Position numbers and translations under genes: made by a program. Below, one piece after another: positions 49,937 through 59,309 of a DNA stretch of 64,000 nt (position 1 is its first letter; each line of letters starts with the position of its first letter). Origin of the DNA: Stieleria mannarensis. GTDB lineage: Bacteria > Planctomycetota > Planctomycetia > Pirellulales > Pirellulaceae. A model generated the notes under the pieces. It did no database searches. It was not told the DNA's origin and worked only from the letters and a program-made list of their open reading frames with translations. The stretch spans positions 1 through 64,000 of the forward strand of contig NZ_JACEHH010000020.1 of assembly GCF_014154935.1 (NCBI RefSeq), in the 5' to 3' direction.

Positions 49937-50525
49937 GGTCTGACAAAAACGAGAGGCGGGAAGAATGCGGACCCGGGTTTTCACCGCACGAAAACGCTCG
50001 TCGTGGCGACCGGCGGGCTTACATTAAAGCGTCGTCGACCACGGCTGTCATTTCACTTTTCCATCAAATAACCACAAGTTTCCGTCGCCGGTTTCATCGG
50101 CGATGACAACCGACATGGGATCGCGATCGTTCGTCGCCTGACGAGGTGCGACGGATGACCGAGCAGTTTGTGACGGGACTCCATTTGAGTTGATCTCGGT
50201 TGGGATCTCGCTGGTGACGCAAACTCGAAACTTTAATTTGCAAACACGGAAAGCTTTTCTTTGTTCCGTTCTTAGAATGATCGGCGGCTATTCGTTGTTG
50301 GGACAAGAATCTCGGTGGGACAGCGCCCGTCGGGAACGGGCGTTCCATTCCTGGTTTTTTTTTTGCCCGCTCTCGAGATCTCTTGCGGCCAACCCCGCGG
50401 TGTGGGGCTGGCTGCGACTGGCGGTTGTGTGATCGTCGACGGGACAATGATGAACCACTTGTTCTGCTGCCATCGTTCGCATTTTCCCATTCATTAGTGC
50501 ATGTTCTAGTTGGAGTTCTCATTCT
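49937..50525. other. Intergenic region with a possible gene-end remnant
   Basis: No intact gene. On the - strand, 50048-50130 reads as the final codons of some protein (DPMSVVIADETGDGNLWLFDG, stop at 50050-50048) without a preceding open frame, which may be another deletion remnant. The stretch before ATG 50526 should hold the promoter of the prepilin-like gene; no motif is clear. Confidence 0.4.
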
Positions 50526-51782
50526 ATGCGCGAAAATCTTCAAAACCGCCGTTCGCTTGATGCACCGGCGACGAGACCGCGTCCCGCGTTTACGCTGGTC
50601 GAATTGTTGGTGGTGATTGCGATCATCGGCATTCTGGTCGGCTTGCTGTTACCTGCCGTTCAGGCTGCTCGCGAGGCCGCTCGGCGGATGAGTTGCAGCA
50701 ACAACTTCAAACAGATCGGTTTGGCGTTGCACAATTACCATTCGGCGTACAAAAAGTTGCCGATGCACGGCGGGGGGACGCATCCGACCGTTCCGGCGTG
50801 GTCTTGGAGTAACACGACCACGGGTACCAACATGCGATTGAGCATGCTGGTGGGGCTGACACCGTTCATCGAGCAACAGGCACTGTGGGATTCGATTCGC
50901 AACCCAAACGATTTCGATGACGATGGCGTCATTGACTTTCCGCCGATGGGCCCCACGCCGGAGAATATTGATTACGCGCCATGGGCGACGGATCTTCCGA
51001 CATTGCGATGCCCGAGCGATCCGGGGCAAGGTTTGCCCGCACTCGGCCGCACCAATTATGCCGCTTGTCTTGGCGATTCAACGGATTTCATGCGTGACGG
51101 TTATCTGAATGTCCGTCAGGATTCGACCGTTTTGCCCTATCAACCGACCAACGGTACGGCGCAACGCGTCCGTGCTGCCCACCGCGGTGTCTTTGAAGTC
51201 CGCAAAGAGACGCGATTCAGAGACATCCTGGACGGGCTTTCCAACACGATCGCAATGGGTGAAATTGCCACCGATCTGGGTGACAAGGACTCGCGAACCA
51301 GCTTGACTGCCGGTGGAACCTACAGCACCAACAACAACCACTGGACCATCGTCGTCACACCGACCTGGTGTGTCCAGCACCTTGATCCGGATCGTCCGCG
51401 ATTCTGGAATCCGGCGGCCCCGATTGTCGGTGCAACCTCGGGACGTGGCTTCCGATGGGCGAGCTTCAACCCCACCTTCACCATGGTGCATACCGTTCGA
51501 CCACCCAATTCGGAAATCTGTTCTGCCGGTGCGGTCAATCGCAACAACCTGATGTCGGTCTCCAGTCGCCACCAGGGAGGAGCCCATGTCTTGATGGGTG
51601 ACGGCGCAGTCATCTTCATGACGGACTCGATCGAATCTGGCGATCAAAACAATCGCATGGTGTATCAATGGGGCGATGGCAGTTTTAACAACGCTCCGGG
51701 ATCGGCGAGCCCCTATGGACTCTGGGGTGCACTCGGCACGAAAGCCGGCAGGGAAGTCATTCAGGAACAGCTCAATCAGTGA
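50526..51782 (+). CDS. DUF1559 prepilin-like protein
   Basis: The 418-residue protein has a short polar leader, then the type IV prepilin motif FTLVELLVVIAIIGILVGLLLP (about 22-43) with the cleavage site before it. QAAREAARRMSCSNNFKQIGLALHNYH, which is diagnostic for the DUF1559 family, follows. The C-terminal part has the family HVLMGDGAV and a Trp-rich strand region. Planctomycetes carry tens of these genes; they may form pseudopilus-like surface fibres or substrate-binding appendages. An intact copy here contrasts with the broken ones at 61434 and 15733. A small lipoprotein gene follows on the same strand, the usual arrangement in this group. Confidence 0.92.
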   Translation: MRENLQNRRSLDAPATRPRPAFTLVELLVVIAIIGILVGLLLPAVQAAREAARRMSCSNNFKQIGLALHNYHSAYKKLPMHGGGTHPTVPAWSWSNTTTGTNMRLSMLVGLTPFIEQQALWDSIRNPNDFDDDGVIDFPPMGPTPENIDYAPWATDLPTLRCPSDPGQGLPALGRTNYAACLGDSTDFMRDGYLNVRQDSTVLPYQPTNGTAQRVRAAHRGVFEVRKETRFRDILDGLSNTIAMGEIATDLGDKDSRTSLTAGGTYSTNNNHWTIVVTPTWCVQHLDPDRPRFWNPAAPIVGATSGRGFRWASFNPTFTMVHTVRPPNSEICSAGAVNRNNLMSVSSRHQGGAHVLMGDGAVIFMTDSIESGDQNNRMVYQWGDGSFNNAPGSASPYGLWGALGTKAGREVIQEQLNQ

Positions 51783-51898
51783 TTTCCACTGGAACAAAGC
51801 CCTCGCAGGAAGGTTCGAAATCCTGCTTTTTGGAATCGCCGCGATCATCCTAGCGCGGTGACCCTCGTTCGTTCTCTTTTTCCTGATTCTGAAGTTCT

Positions 51899-52093
51899 AT
51901 GTCGAAACGAGTCTCCTGTGGCATCACCCTGCTTTCCCTGGTGCTTTTCATCGGTGGATGTGGTGGTCCCGAAGCTGTCAATGTCAGAGAGAATGCTGAT
52001 CAACAGGCAATCGATGACTACAAAAAGCTTGTGGCGGCAGAAGAAGCAGCCAACGCCGGATCCGAAGGAAAGGAAGCTCCCCGGCCTGAGTAA
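51899..52093 (+). CDS. Small lipoprotein
   Basis: The 64-residue product has a lipoprotein signal with a lipobox ending IGGC (Cys at about residue 21). A short Gly/Pro and acidic mature part follows (NVRENADQQAIDDYKKLV). Small lipoproteins after DUF1559 genes are common in planctomycetes and may anchor or assemble the fibre protein. The spacing of 116 nt allows cotranscription with the gene at 50526. Function unknown. Confidence 0.75.
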   Translation: MSKRVSCGITLLSLVLFIGGCGGPEAVNVRENADQQAIDDYKKLVAAEEAANAGSEGKEAPRPE

Positions 52094-52165
52094 CGGCTTG
52101 TAGTGCAAGTCGCAGGGCGGGGATGGTTGCTGACGAGATCCGGCACGACCGGAATGGCCGGCATG

Positions 52166-53440
52166 TCATTCCTCGCTTGCGTTCCCCGGTGCAGCAGCTC
52201 CCTTGAGCTGCTTGCGGTACTGGCCGGGTGTGCAGGTTTCGTGACGCCGAAACGCGGTCACCAAATAGCTGTCGTTACTAAAGCCTGTCATTCGTGCGAT
52301 TTTCGAAAGACTGTAGTTCGTTTCCGTCAGCAGGAGACGCACTTGGTTGATTCGGACCCGTTCGATTTCTTCACGCGGCGATCGCCCCAGCACGGCACGG
52401 AATTTCCTCTCCATCGTCACACGTGAAATCGCAAGATGGTTCGCGACCTCGGCAACGGAAATCCCATCAAAGGCCTTTGATCGAATCAGGTGGATGGCCT
52501 TGGCCACCTCGGGGTCCTCCACGGCAAGCAGGTCCGTCGATTGCCGCACCATGACGCGAGTCGGTGGAATCAGAATCCGCTGTTCCTCGATGGCCTCCCC
52601 GTCCATCAACCGTGACAGCGTTTGGGCTGCTTCAAAACCCATGCGGTACGTGTCGGGTTCGATACTGCTCATCGACGGGTGGGCAAGTTCGCAAATCACT
52701 TCATCGTCGTCCACGCCAAGGACCGCGATTTCTTCGGGCGAGACACGTCCGGCAAGCTGAACGGCGCGCAGCACCTGTCGGCCTCGAATGTCGTTGCATG
52801 CGAACAGCCCGATCGGACTGGGCAACGCTGAAATCCATTGGATCATTTCTCTTTCCGGATGCTCGCCGTTCGCTTCGCGAGCAATGGTGTCGTTCAATCG
52901 AGTTCGGTCGTTTCTCGCACCCGATTCATAGACATGGACCGACACACCCTGAGCATCCGCGAGATCACAAAAACCGGCACAACGCTCGTCAGAGAACGCC
53001 AAGCCTTGATAGCCACAGAAAGCCAAATGCCGAAACCCCCGCTCGGAAAAATGTTCAAACGCTTTCTCTGCACAGGCGACCGGGTCGGTGTCAAATGCGA
53101 CGCCGCCGCTTGGCGTGATCATGCCACGAAGATCCACCACGGGGACGTTCATTTCGGCGAGGGTCTTCTCGATCGTCCGATTTTCAATCCGCGCGATCAC
53201 ACCGTCAAAGGGCTGTCGACGCACTTCGCGTGGGACGTTCTCGCTAAGCCCGCGTTCGAGATGCACGGCTTCCCATTCCGGGTGAGTTCGCAGGTACGAA
53301 GCGATGCCCTGCAAACATCCGCGACCATACGCTCGTGACGATTCAACCAACAGCAGGACACGTTTTTCGGATCGCGTTGACGCGATCGATTGCGTTGCCA
53401 TTCTAGAGGATCGCGGGGGCTGTTTCGTTGAACGATTCAT
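52166..53440 (-). CDS. XylR-type transcription regulator (LacI sensor plus AraC HTH)
   Basis: The 424-residue protein joins a LacI/XylR-type periplasmic-binding-like sensor (about 28-300; ESSRAYGRGCLQGIASYLR, GVDDDEVICELAHPSMSSIEPD) to a C-terminal AraC helix-turn-helix pair (about 318-415; EVANHLAISRVTMERKFRAVLGRSPREEI). It should bind a sugar and activate catabolic genes. Position near GH106 and GH78-like sequences and the symporter suggests a rhamnose- or xylose-type inducer. The ATG at 53440 or 53401 (MATQS) may start the protein. One inverted-repeat element lies directly upstream (53540-53676) and may affect its promoter. Confidence 0.9.
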   Translation of the reverse strand: MNRSTKQPPRSSRMATQSIASTRSEKRVLLLVESSRAYGRGCLQGIASYLRTHPEWEAVHLERGLSENVPREVRRQPFDGVIARIENRTIEKTLAEMNVPVVDLRGMITPSGGVAFDTDPVACAEKAFEHFSERGFRHLAFCGYQGLAFSDERCAGFCDLADAQGVSVHVYESGARNDRTRLNDTIAREANGEHPEREMIQWISALPSPIGLFACNDIRGRQVLRAVQLAGRVSPEEIAVLGVDDDEVICELAHPSMSSIEPDTYRMGFEAAQTLSRLMDGEAIEEQRILIPPTRVMVRQSTDLLAVEDPEVAKAIHLIRSKAFDGISVAEVANHLAISRVTMERKFRAVLGRSPREEIERVRINQVRLLLTETNYSLSKIARMTGFSNDSYLVTAFRRHETCTPGQYRKQLKGAAAPGNASEE

Positions 53441-53539
53441 TTACAGTCCTTCGGCTGCCGGCGGGTCACGTATGAAAATGAGGGATCGCCGTTGTGTCCA
53501 CAAAAGAGATCCACATGCCACTGCAGTGTGTTGACTCCA

Positions 53540-53676
53540 AGCTGGGCAGCGTCACTTTGCATAAGAAACATCGTGATTCGCCGTTCAATCGAAGCTACCT
53601 TCTCCAGAAGGTGGATCCCAGGGGGGGGCCACGCTCTGTTGAGCGTAGCTACATCGAAGTGCCGCTGTCCAGCTAG
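53540..53676. repeat. MITE-like inverted-repeat element, copy 3
   Basis: A 137-bp copy in opposite orientation to that at 17521-17657. The outer inverted repeats (AGCTGGGCAGCGTCACTTTG at about 53540, AAGTGCCGCTGTCCAGCTA at 53657-53675) and the inner CTTCTCCAGAAGG and GCTCTGTTGAGCG hairpins are recognisable. Differences from copy 1 are often paired, keeping the stems, except a G8 run that has drifted. It lies between a regulator and a broken glycosidase. Confidence 0.72.
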
Positions 53677-53709
53677 GTGAAACCGGTTGTCAACCCGACG
53701 TTGCAAGAT

Positions 53710-53931
53710 TTAACGATTTGAATGGGGGGCAGTCTGTATTCGCAATGTACGCCCATCACGGTCCAATGTTGTTGTTACAGTCGTGCGTTTTCCGCCCTCG
53801 TGTACGGTGATTTTGTAGTCCCCCAGAAAGCCCCGGACTTGGCATGTCCCGCTCGCGTCGGTCGATAGATCAGTATTCGTCCACCACCAATTGGCAACGA
53901 GATCAACGAACACCTCGCCGCCGAGACGTCA
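53710..53931 (-). pseudogene. C-terminal fragment of a GH10-like xylanase
   Basis: About 70 codons ending at stop 53710 read VFVDLVANWWWTNTDLST and RGFLGDYKITV. This is the typical C-terminal tail of planctomycete GH10-like endo-xylanases. No upstream part of such a gene exists; instead the GH78-like head at 53939-54244 is joined in another frame. It is a leftover of a deletion. Confidence 0.65.
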
Positions 53932-53938
53932 ATGCCGG

Positions 53939-54244
53939 TCCACCGTAGGGCACCCAGACCGACTGGTCGGAATCCACTTTGCCGGAATCCCACAGCGTCT
54001 GTTGAGAGTTCTCGCCCTCGCCATCAAGAACAGCAATGCGGTAAGCCGTTTGCGACTGCACTCCCTCGACCACCGGAAGCTTCCACGAAAACACCGGTGT
54101 GGGATCATAGAATCCGACCGGATCGGTAAAGCGCTCTCCGACCGTCAGCGAATGTGGACGCGGCGGAGCTGCATCTCCAGACGTTGAGCCCAAAAAGAAC
54201 AGGCACACCGCTGGCAGGATGGCCAGACCAGAGATTCTGTGCAT
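53939..54244 (-). pseudogene. N-terminal fragment of a GH78-type alpha-L-rhamnosidase
   Basis: About 100 codons from ATG 54244 give a signal peptide (about 1-24, ending TSGDA) and the N-terminal Ig-like domain start of alpha-L-rhamnosidases (DPTPVFSWKL, YRIAVLD, SGKVDSDQS and VWVPYGGPALTSR). The frame then ends in unrelated codons (stop at 53903-53905). A complete enzyme needs at least 800 more residues. It sits 9 nt after the GH106 stop, with an AAAGGTAGG site, so it was once the second gene of that operon. Confidence 0.7.
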
Positions 54245-54253
54245 CACGATCAC

Positions 54254-57200
54254 CTACCTTTCCATCGGGAGTCGGTCCCAAACAATTTCGCTGACTTTCA
54301 ACATCGAAGGAGATCCATCGACCACATCGGCAGCCTTCGTCTCGATGAAGGCCGCGGGTTCTTCTTGGTGATAGATCGAGAGCGTTTGATTTTGGTTCCA
54401 TTGTGACAAATCGACCACGGCATCTCCAAACGCGGACATTCGGTTTGGAAATTGGAGGGCGTGCCAGTCCCACGATGTCCTCCCAAGGTCTGGAATGCCT
54501 TTCGCAAGGAACAACTCTCCTTCGTCGCTGTATGCCAATACCAGTTCTCGATCCTGTGTCCCCAGCAGCTTGGGGCGACGCCCCACAAAGGGAAGCGCTT
54601 CGTGGCTCCATTTTCCCGAGCGATCACGCCAATAGTGAAAGTAGCGGTTTTCGCAGGTCCCACCATCCAGTTGATGACGTAGCACAATGTGGATGCTGCC
54701 GTCAGGGTACGCGTAGTGCGTGTTTTGATTCGACAGGCCATAATCGGTCGGAATGCGTGCAACAACCAAGCCGGGCGAGTTAAGGTGCATGAAGTCTTGC
54801 CCGGTTCGCCCGATCACTGCTCCTTCGGAATTGTGCCAGGTCCGACCAAAATCATCGCTGTAGGCGTAGCAGAGATCATGCTGGTTGCGAGCGTCAGTCC
54901 TTTCAAAACGATCGCGCCATACCCAGCTCACATGCAGTCGCTGACCAGCAAAACTGAGGGCGTTTATGTAGGGGCATCGCGACAGACTTTTTTGTCCACC
55001 GCGTTCAAACGTTCCGATCTCTCGCGCGATGAATTTCCCGAGTCCCGGCGTCCAATCGTGGTTTTGCCCGTCGTACTCCTCGATCATCCCGTCACCATCG
55101 GCCGAGGTGACCGAGCGGTAATAGAACATCAAATTTCCGTTGGGCGCCGAGAAGAACCGCGGGTAGGTGACTCGCTCGTGCGTCGCGACGGAACCGAGCG
55201 AATGCATGACGGGACCGAACAAACTCGCGTCCCACGAGACGGCTTCGGGGCGATGCGCGACACCCAGCTGCGAAACGCGATAGTTCAGCGGCGTGGCGTG
55301 ATGATCGAACGCCAGGTGGATCGTCCCATCGGCAGCGCAGATTCCAATGACCGCGGTGTTGTGTGAGTCGTTTGATTCAAAGCGGTGATCCGTAAAACGA
55401 ATTGCATCCCATGATCCGCTCGGTAATTTTCGCCGACCGAGACAAATCTGGCGATTGGCATCCACGTAAGCCGCGTACTGATAGCCTCGGTAAGAGAGCA
55501 AGGCGTCTTGCTGGTGCGTTCGACCATTGACCGTGTTTCCGAACTTCGTCGCCGGCCCGAATGCAAAGGTCAACGCGGCCTTGTCGACCACGGATGAACG
55601 TACCAGCTCGGATGGACGATGTTGAAAGTTCGCTTGTGGCGTCCGTGTTTTTGAAATCGGGATCACCTGTCCGACGTTCAGTCGCACATCACTGCTAAGC
55701 CCCGAGAATTCCAGTGGTGAATCGTTGGGCGGTGGACCAATGGTCCATGTTTTACGCTCTTCCGGTCGAAGACCCGCATCGTATGCGAGCCGATTGTGCC
55801 AGGTGTTGGTCACAGCGATTAACAATGTATTCTCGCCCGGCTTGACGTGGTCGGTGACATCAATCCGGTACGGGGCCGACCAAAGTGTGCCGACATCCAT
55901 TCCATTGACCTGGATCGCCGCGAGGTTGCCGACGCGCCCCAGGTCGAGTTGCAGCCGCTGGCCGGCACGCTTCACGTCCAGCGTAAACGTGGTCCGGTAG
56001 GTCGCGGTGCCTGAGAAATGGCGGACCGTGACGTCGTCCATTTCCGACCATGGCTGCGATCCCTGCAAAGAAATCTGCTTGGGAGTCTCCCAACCATCGG
56101 GAAAGCGTAGCTCCCACCTGCCGTCCAAAGAAATGCTGTCCGCATCGCCAACGCTCACCGATTCCGTTGATCCGTCGGTTCGGTCGATTTGATAGGTTCC
56201 ATTTTGATAGGCGATCAGAGACTCAGCCGTGCAGTCGAATTCGATCGTTGGCGGCTGTGGCGGAACCCAGGGTTGAGTGATTCCATAGCGATCGATTCCA
56301 AACGCAGGGTATCGGGGCGTGTTGTCGACTCGCGCCGTATCCGTTGCATCCAGCAGGGCTTCCGAGTTTCGCGACACGCGTTCAATCGGTACTCGTGACG
56401 ATGTCTCGGGGCGAAAGACCACGAAGGTCGAACCGGCTGCGGGAAGACGAATCGGGATCGCGGTCCCCGAATCGGTTCTTTGGTACACCGGGGCGGGTTT
56501 TCGGTTGCCATCGATCGGGTTCCAGAACTCGGGTTTGCCGGTCGCACGAAACTCAAGCGTTGCGTCGACCGCTTGCGTTCGGCAACCCGCCAGAAAATAG
56601 ATATCGACGTCATCGACGCGTCGGTGACACCATCGCTCTGAAAGCGTGCCCCGGACATCGGGTGCAATGCCCAGACGTTGCAGCGATTGCGGAAGTGATT
56701 CGCCCCACAACAATCGTCCTTGGCCGATTTTGCGGTCGCCTTCAATCGCAGTTCCATTGCCCCAGAGTTCATCAACGAGACGCTTGAAGTCAGCATTTGC
56801 CTCATTGCCGCCGCTAAGCGACGGGTTCATGTCCGGGGCCGGTCCGATCACCGTCGCGCCGGCGTGAAGCAGTTCTTTGACACGCTGCAGCGTTTGCGGC
56901 GTCAGTCGGCGACATTGCTCGGGAGCCAGCCACAGCACCCGCCATCGCGTGCCCTCGGGAATGACGAGGTCGCCGTCATCAACGCCAAGTCGACTGAGCA
57001 ACACATCCTGGTTCACGTAATCAAAGTGGTAGCCTTCGGGAAATGGCGAATCCTGCCTGGGTTTGTGATCGATGTCGTCACCGAGGTACCACAACACATC
57101 GGCGACGGGGTGTCCTTGTTCCAGCATGGACTGGCACCGAGCCAGGTAGCCGGTGAAGTGTGGCATGTGGTGCCACCAGGTTTGGCCTCGCAAGAACGGC

Positions 57201-59197
57201 GTTCCAATCGTGTTGCCAAAGGAGGTTCCCGGCACTCGATCCAGCGGGTTGTGCGTGTAGGTGTGAAAGACGAGGTGCGTGACGCCAGCGGCAAAGGTTC
57301 GATCGGCGACGTTCTTCAGCGAAAATGGATGCTCGCGCCAGTTCATCGGCGCCGAGGTGAATGTCTCGGCCGCGACACGCGGTTTCCCATAAATGTGGGC
57401 GGCCGAGGTTGTCGGCGCGATCGGTTTGGTTTCCAGCCCACCGACGTGCGGATCGTTGGGTTTCCAAACCTCGCACATCGGAATGTCGGCCGACTTGAAA
57501 TACTGCAGGATGTCGCCGGGCGAAACGTCGCCCACCGCGGTCTCGAACGAAAGTTCCATGCCACGCTGTTTGCCGAGTTCCGCCATCCGCCCATAGTAGT
57601 TTTCGACAATCAGATCGCTGATCGTTGCCCGCCAATCTCGCAAGAACCGTTCGCTGGTCGTGTGATCTTCTACGACCCAACCGGCCAGAGCCGGCAGCCA
57701 GGTTCGCAGCGCGTATCCGCGACGTTTCTGAAACTCGTTCTCCATCGCCGGAGTCCACGTCTGCGTGTAGCACTCCCAACTATCGATCAGCATTCCCTGT
57801 AGGCGTCCGTTGTCCGCCGCTCCGCCCGGTTTGGATAGCCGGCCGATGTAACCGGCAAAGTGTTGATCGGCTCCATCGGTCGAAAGCTTGTCGCATTCAA
57901 ATCCGGTCGCTTCCGGTGGTGCCGGTTTGTTTGTCACTCCCGTGTTGACATGCCCGAACCGAACAACGGTCCAATTGCCCTCGGGCGCGTCCCAGTTCAG
58001 ACGTCCCGCCAAGTTCATCATCGCGGTCACATCCACGACATCCTTCGAGCGGATCCAGGCGGCTGGCGATTGCCGGGGAGGTGCGGTCCGCTCCAGGCTG
58101 CGCAGTGCGTAGCCCGCTTGAGCCTGCCAATCGTGGACTCGCGCGGCCGCCGACGGCTTCAGGTGCGAAATCTCCATCGCACGAAAGTTCTGGAATGTCA
58201 ATCGATAGCGTTTGGCGGTCGCATCGGGCACCGCCAGCACGTAGTGACGCTCCGGTTGGCGGTCTTGCCAGTTGCCTCGCGGGACGCGGTGAGTGATCAG
58301 TGGATTCCAAGCTGCGCCCTGCATCACCGAAACGGAGATCGACGAATTCGGATCGAACATCATCCGTTTCATCAAGAATTCGGTCGGCGGCAACTGAATC
58401 GATCGCAGCGTGACCGGCTGATCAAAGTAAAAATCGACCCAAGCGGGCGATGACTCTGCCGGGATCTGAATCTTGATATCGTCTCCACGCAGAAGGCCGC
58501 TCCAATCCGCATCCGGCAAGCTGCTCGTGATGCTGGAAGGAATCAGCGGTCGCCCGGTGTCTCCGTCCGGCGTCGGAAACGCGAGCACCGCGATGTCGCG
58601 ATAGTCTCGCCAATCCTGTTCGCTGGGCTGCGGCTTGGCCAGCTTGATCGAGAGCGGTTCGCCCCCGACCACGTCGGTGCGACTGTACACGAGATGCCGC
58701 ATCGCGTTTTCAGGGGTGATCCATGGCCCGCCCGACATCGCCCAGCCGGGGCAGTTCTGCATCGTGAATTTCAGCCCAAGCCGCTGCGACTGGTCGGCGG
58801 CATGACTGATCAGCGAATCCCAGGTTTCACTCAGGGTTTGAATTTGCGGTGTGACGCCCGGCCAAGCACGTCCCCGACCATGAAACAACTGAATGCCGCC
58901 AATGCCGGCCGCCGACACGGCCTCCAGGTCTTTTGTCAATGCATTCTGGTTGACATTGCCGCCGATCAAGTGGAACCAGGTTTGAGGCCGTGAATCCTTC
59001 CGCGGCGTCGCAAATTCATCCGGCAGGCTGCGCCGGATCGCTGTCTGGTTATCACTCCGTACAACGACGTGATGGGGCCGCTGGGCGACGGCCGGATGAC
59101 AAATGCCGAACCCGATCAGCAGGATGCCGTACACAACGGATCGGTAGTTCCTGGGGACGGCGACGCTCGAATTCATGTCGAAAGCAATTTTTTTCAA
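54254..59197 (-). CDS. GH106 alpha-L-rhamnosidase fused to a BNR-4 domain
   Basis: The 1647-residue protein has a signal peptide (about 1-38, ending AVAQ). A GH106-type region (about 60-1180) runs from PDEFATPRKDSRPQTWFH to SPLEFSGLSSDVRLN. A BNR-4 propeller (about 1190-1640) has LAFDHHATPLNYRVS, VTYPRF and the Asp-box-like YSDDFGRTW. GH106 enzymes remove L-rhamnose from rhamnogalacturonan and ulvan-type chains; BNR-4 domains occur in ulvan-lyase-like proteins. A fusion of the two is unusual. It may be a real bifunctional enzyme or a chimera like its neighbours. The join lies near 55640. ATG 59197 or 59176 begins the signal peptide. Confidence 0.82.
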   Translation of the reverse strand: MKKIAFDMNSSVAVPRNYRSVVYGILLIGFGICHPAVAQRPHHVVVRSDNQTAIRRSLPDEFATPRKDSRPQTWFHLIGGNVNQNALTKDLEAVSAAGIGGIQLFHGRGRAWPGVTPQIQTLSETWDSLISHAADQSQRLGLKFTMQNCPGWAMSGGPWITPENAMRHLVYSRTDVVGGEPLSIKLAKPQPSEQDWRDYRDIAVLAFPTPDGDTGRPLIPSSITSSLPDADWSGLLRGDDIKIQIPAESSPAWVDFYFDQPVTLRSIQLPPTEFLMKRMMFDPNSSISVSVMQGAAWNPLITHRVPRGNWQDRQPERHYVLAVPDATAKRYRLTFQNFRAMEISHLKPSAAARVHDWQAQAGYALRSLERTAPPRQSPAAWIRSKDVVDVTAMMNLAGRLNWDAPEGNWTVVRFGHVNTGVTNKPAPPEATGFECDKLSTDGADQHFAGYIGRLSKPGGAADNGRLQGMLIDSWECYTQTWTPAMENEFQKRRGYALRTWLPALAGWVVEDHTTSERFLRDWRATISDLIVENYYGRMAELGKQRGMELSFETAVGDVSPGDILQYFKSADIPMCEVWKPNDPHVGGLETKPIAPTTSAAHIYGKPRVAAETFTSAPMNWREHPFSLKNVADRTFAAGVTHLVFHTYTHNPLDRVPGTSFGNTIGTPFLRGQTWWHHMPHFTGYLARCQSMLEQGHPVADVLWYLGDDIDHKPRQDSPFPEGYHFDYVNQDVLLSRLGVDDGDLVIPEGTRWRVLWLAPEQCRRLTPQTLQRVKELLHAGATVIGPAPDMNPSLSGGNEANADFKRLVDELWGNGTAIEGDRKIGQGRLLWGESLPQSLQRLGIAPDVRGTLSERWCHRRVDDVDIYFLAGCRTQAVDATLEFRATGKPEFWNPIDGNRKPAPVYQRTDSGTAIPIRLPAAGSTFVVFRPETSSRVPIERVSRNSEALLDATDTARVDNTPRYPAFGIDRYGITQPWVPPQPPTIEFDCTAESLIAYQNGTYQIDRTDGSTESVSVGDADSISLDGRWELRFPDGWETPKQISLQGSQPWSEMDDVTVRHFSGTATYRTTFTLDVKRAGQRLQLDLGRVGNLAAIQVNGMDVGTLWSAPYRIDVTDHVKPGENTLLIAVTNTWHNRLAYDAGLRPEERKTWTIGPPPNDSPLEFSGLSSDVRLNVGQVIPISKTRTPQANFQHRPSELVRSSVVDKAALTFAFGPATKFGNTVNGRTHQQDALLSYRGYQYAAYVDANRQICLGRRKLPSGSWDAIRFTDHRFESNDSHNTAVIGICAADGTIHLAFDHHATPLNYRVSQLGVAHRPEAVSWDASLFGPVMHSLGSVATHERVTYPRFFSAPNGNLMFYYRSVTSADGDGMIEEYDGQNHDWTPGLGKFIAREIGTFERGGQKSLSRCPYINALSFAGQRLHVSWVWRDRFERTDARNQHDLCYAYSDDFGRTWHNSEGAVIGRTGQDFMHLNSPGLVVARIPTDYGLSNQNTHYAYPDGSIHIVLRHQLDGGTCENRYFHYWRDRSGKWSHEALPFVGRRPKLLGTQDRELVLAYSDEGELFLAKGIPDLGRTSWDWHALQFPNRMSAFGDAVVDLSQWNQNQTLSIYHQEEPAAFIETKAADVVDGSPSMLKVSEIVWDRLPMER

Positions 59198-59309
59198 TGG
59201 AGAGGTTTCTTAGTACGCGTTGGTTAGACCACAGCGATTTCACAAACAACCGGTCCTGGATTGTCGCCGATTTCCATCGTGATCGGGTCGGCTTCTGCGC
59301 AAACTGCTC

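Noticed and set aside
53540-53676. A CRISPR or tandem-repeat array
   Set aside because: It is one inverted-repeat element; no direct repeats with regular spacers are present here or elsewhere in the window.
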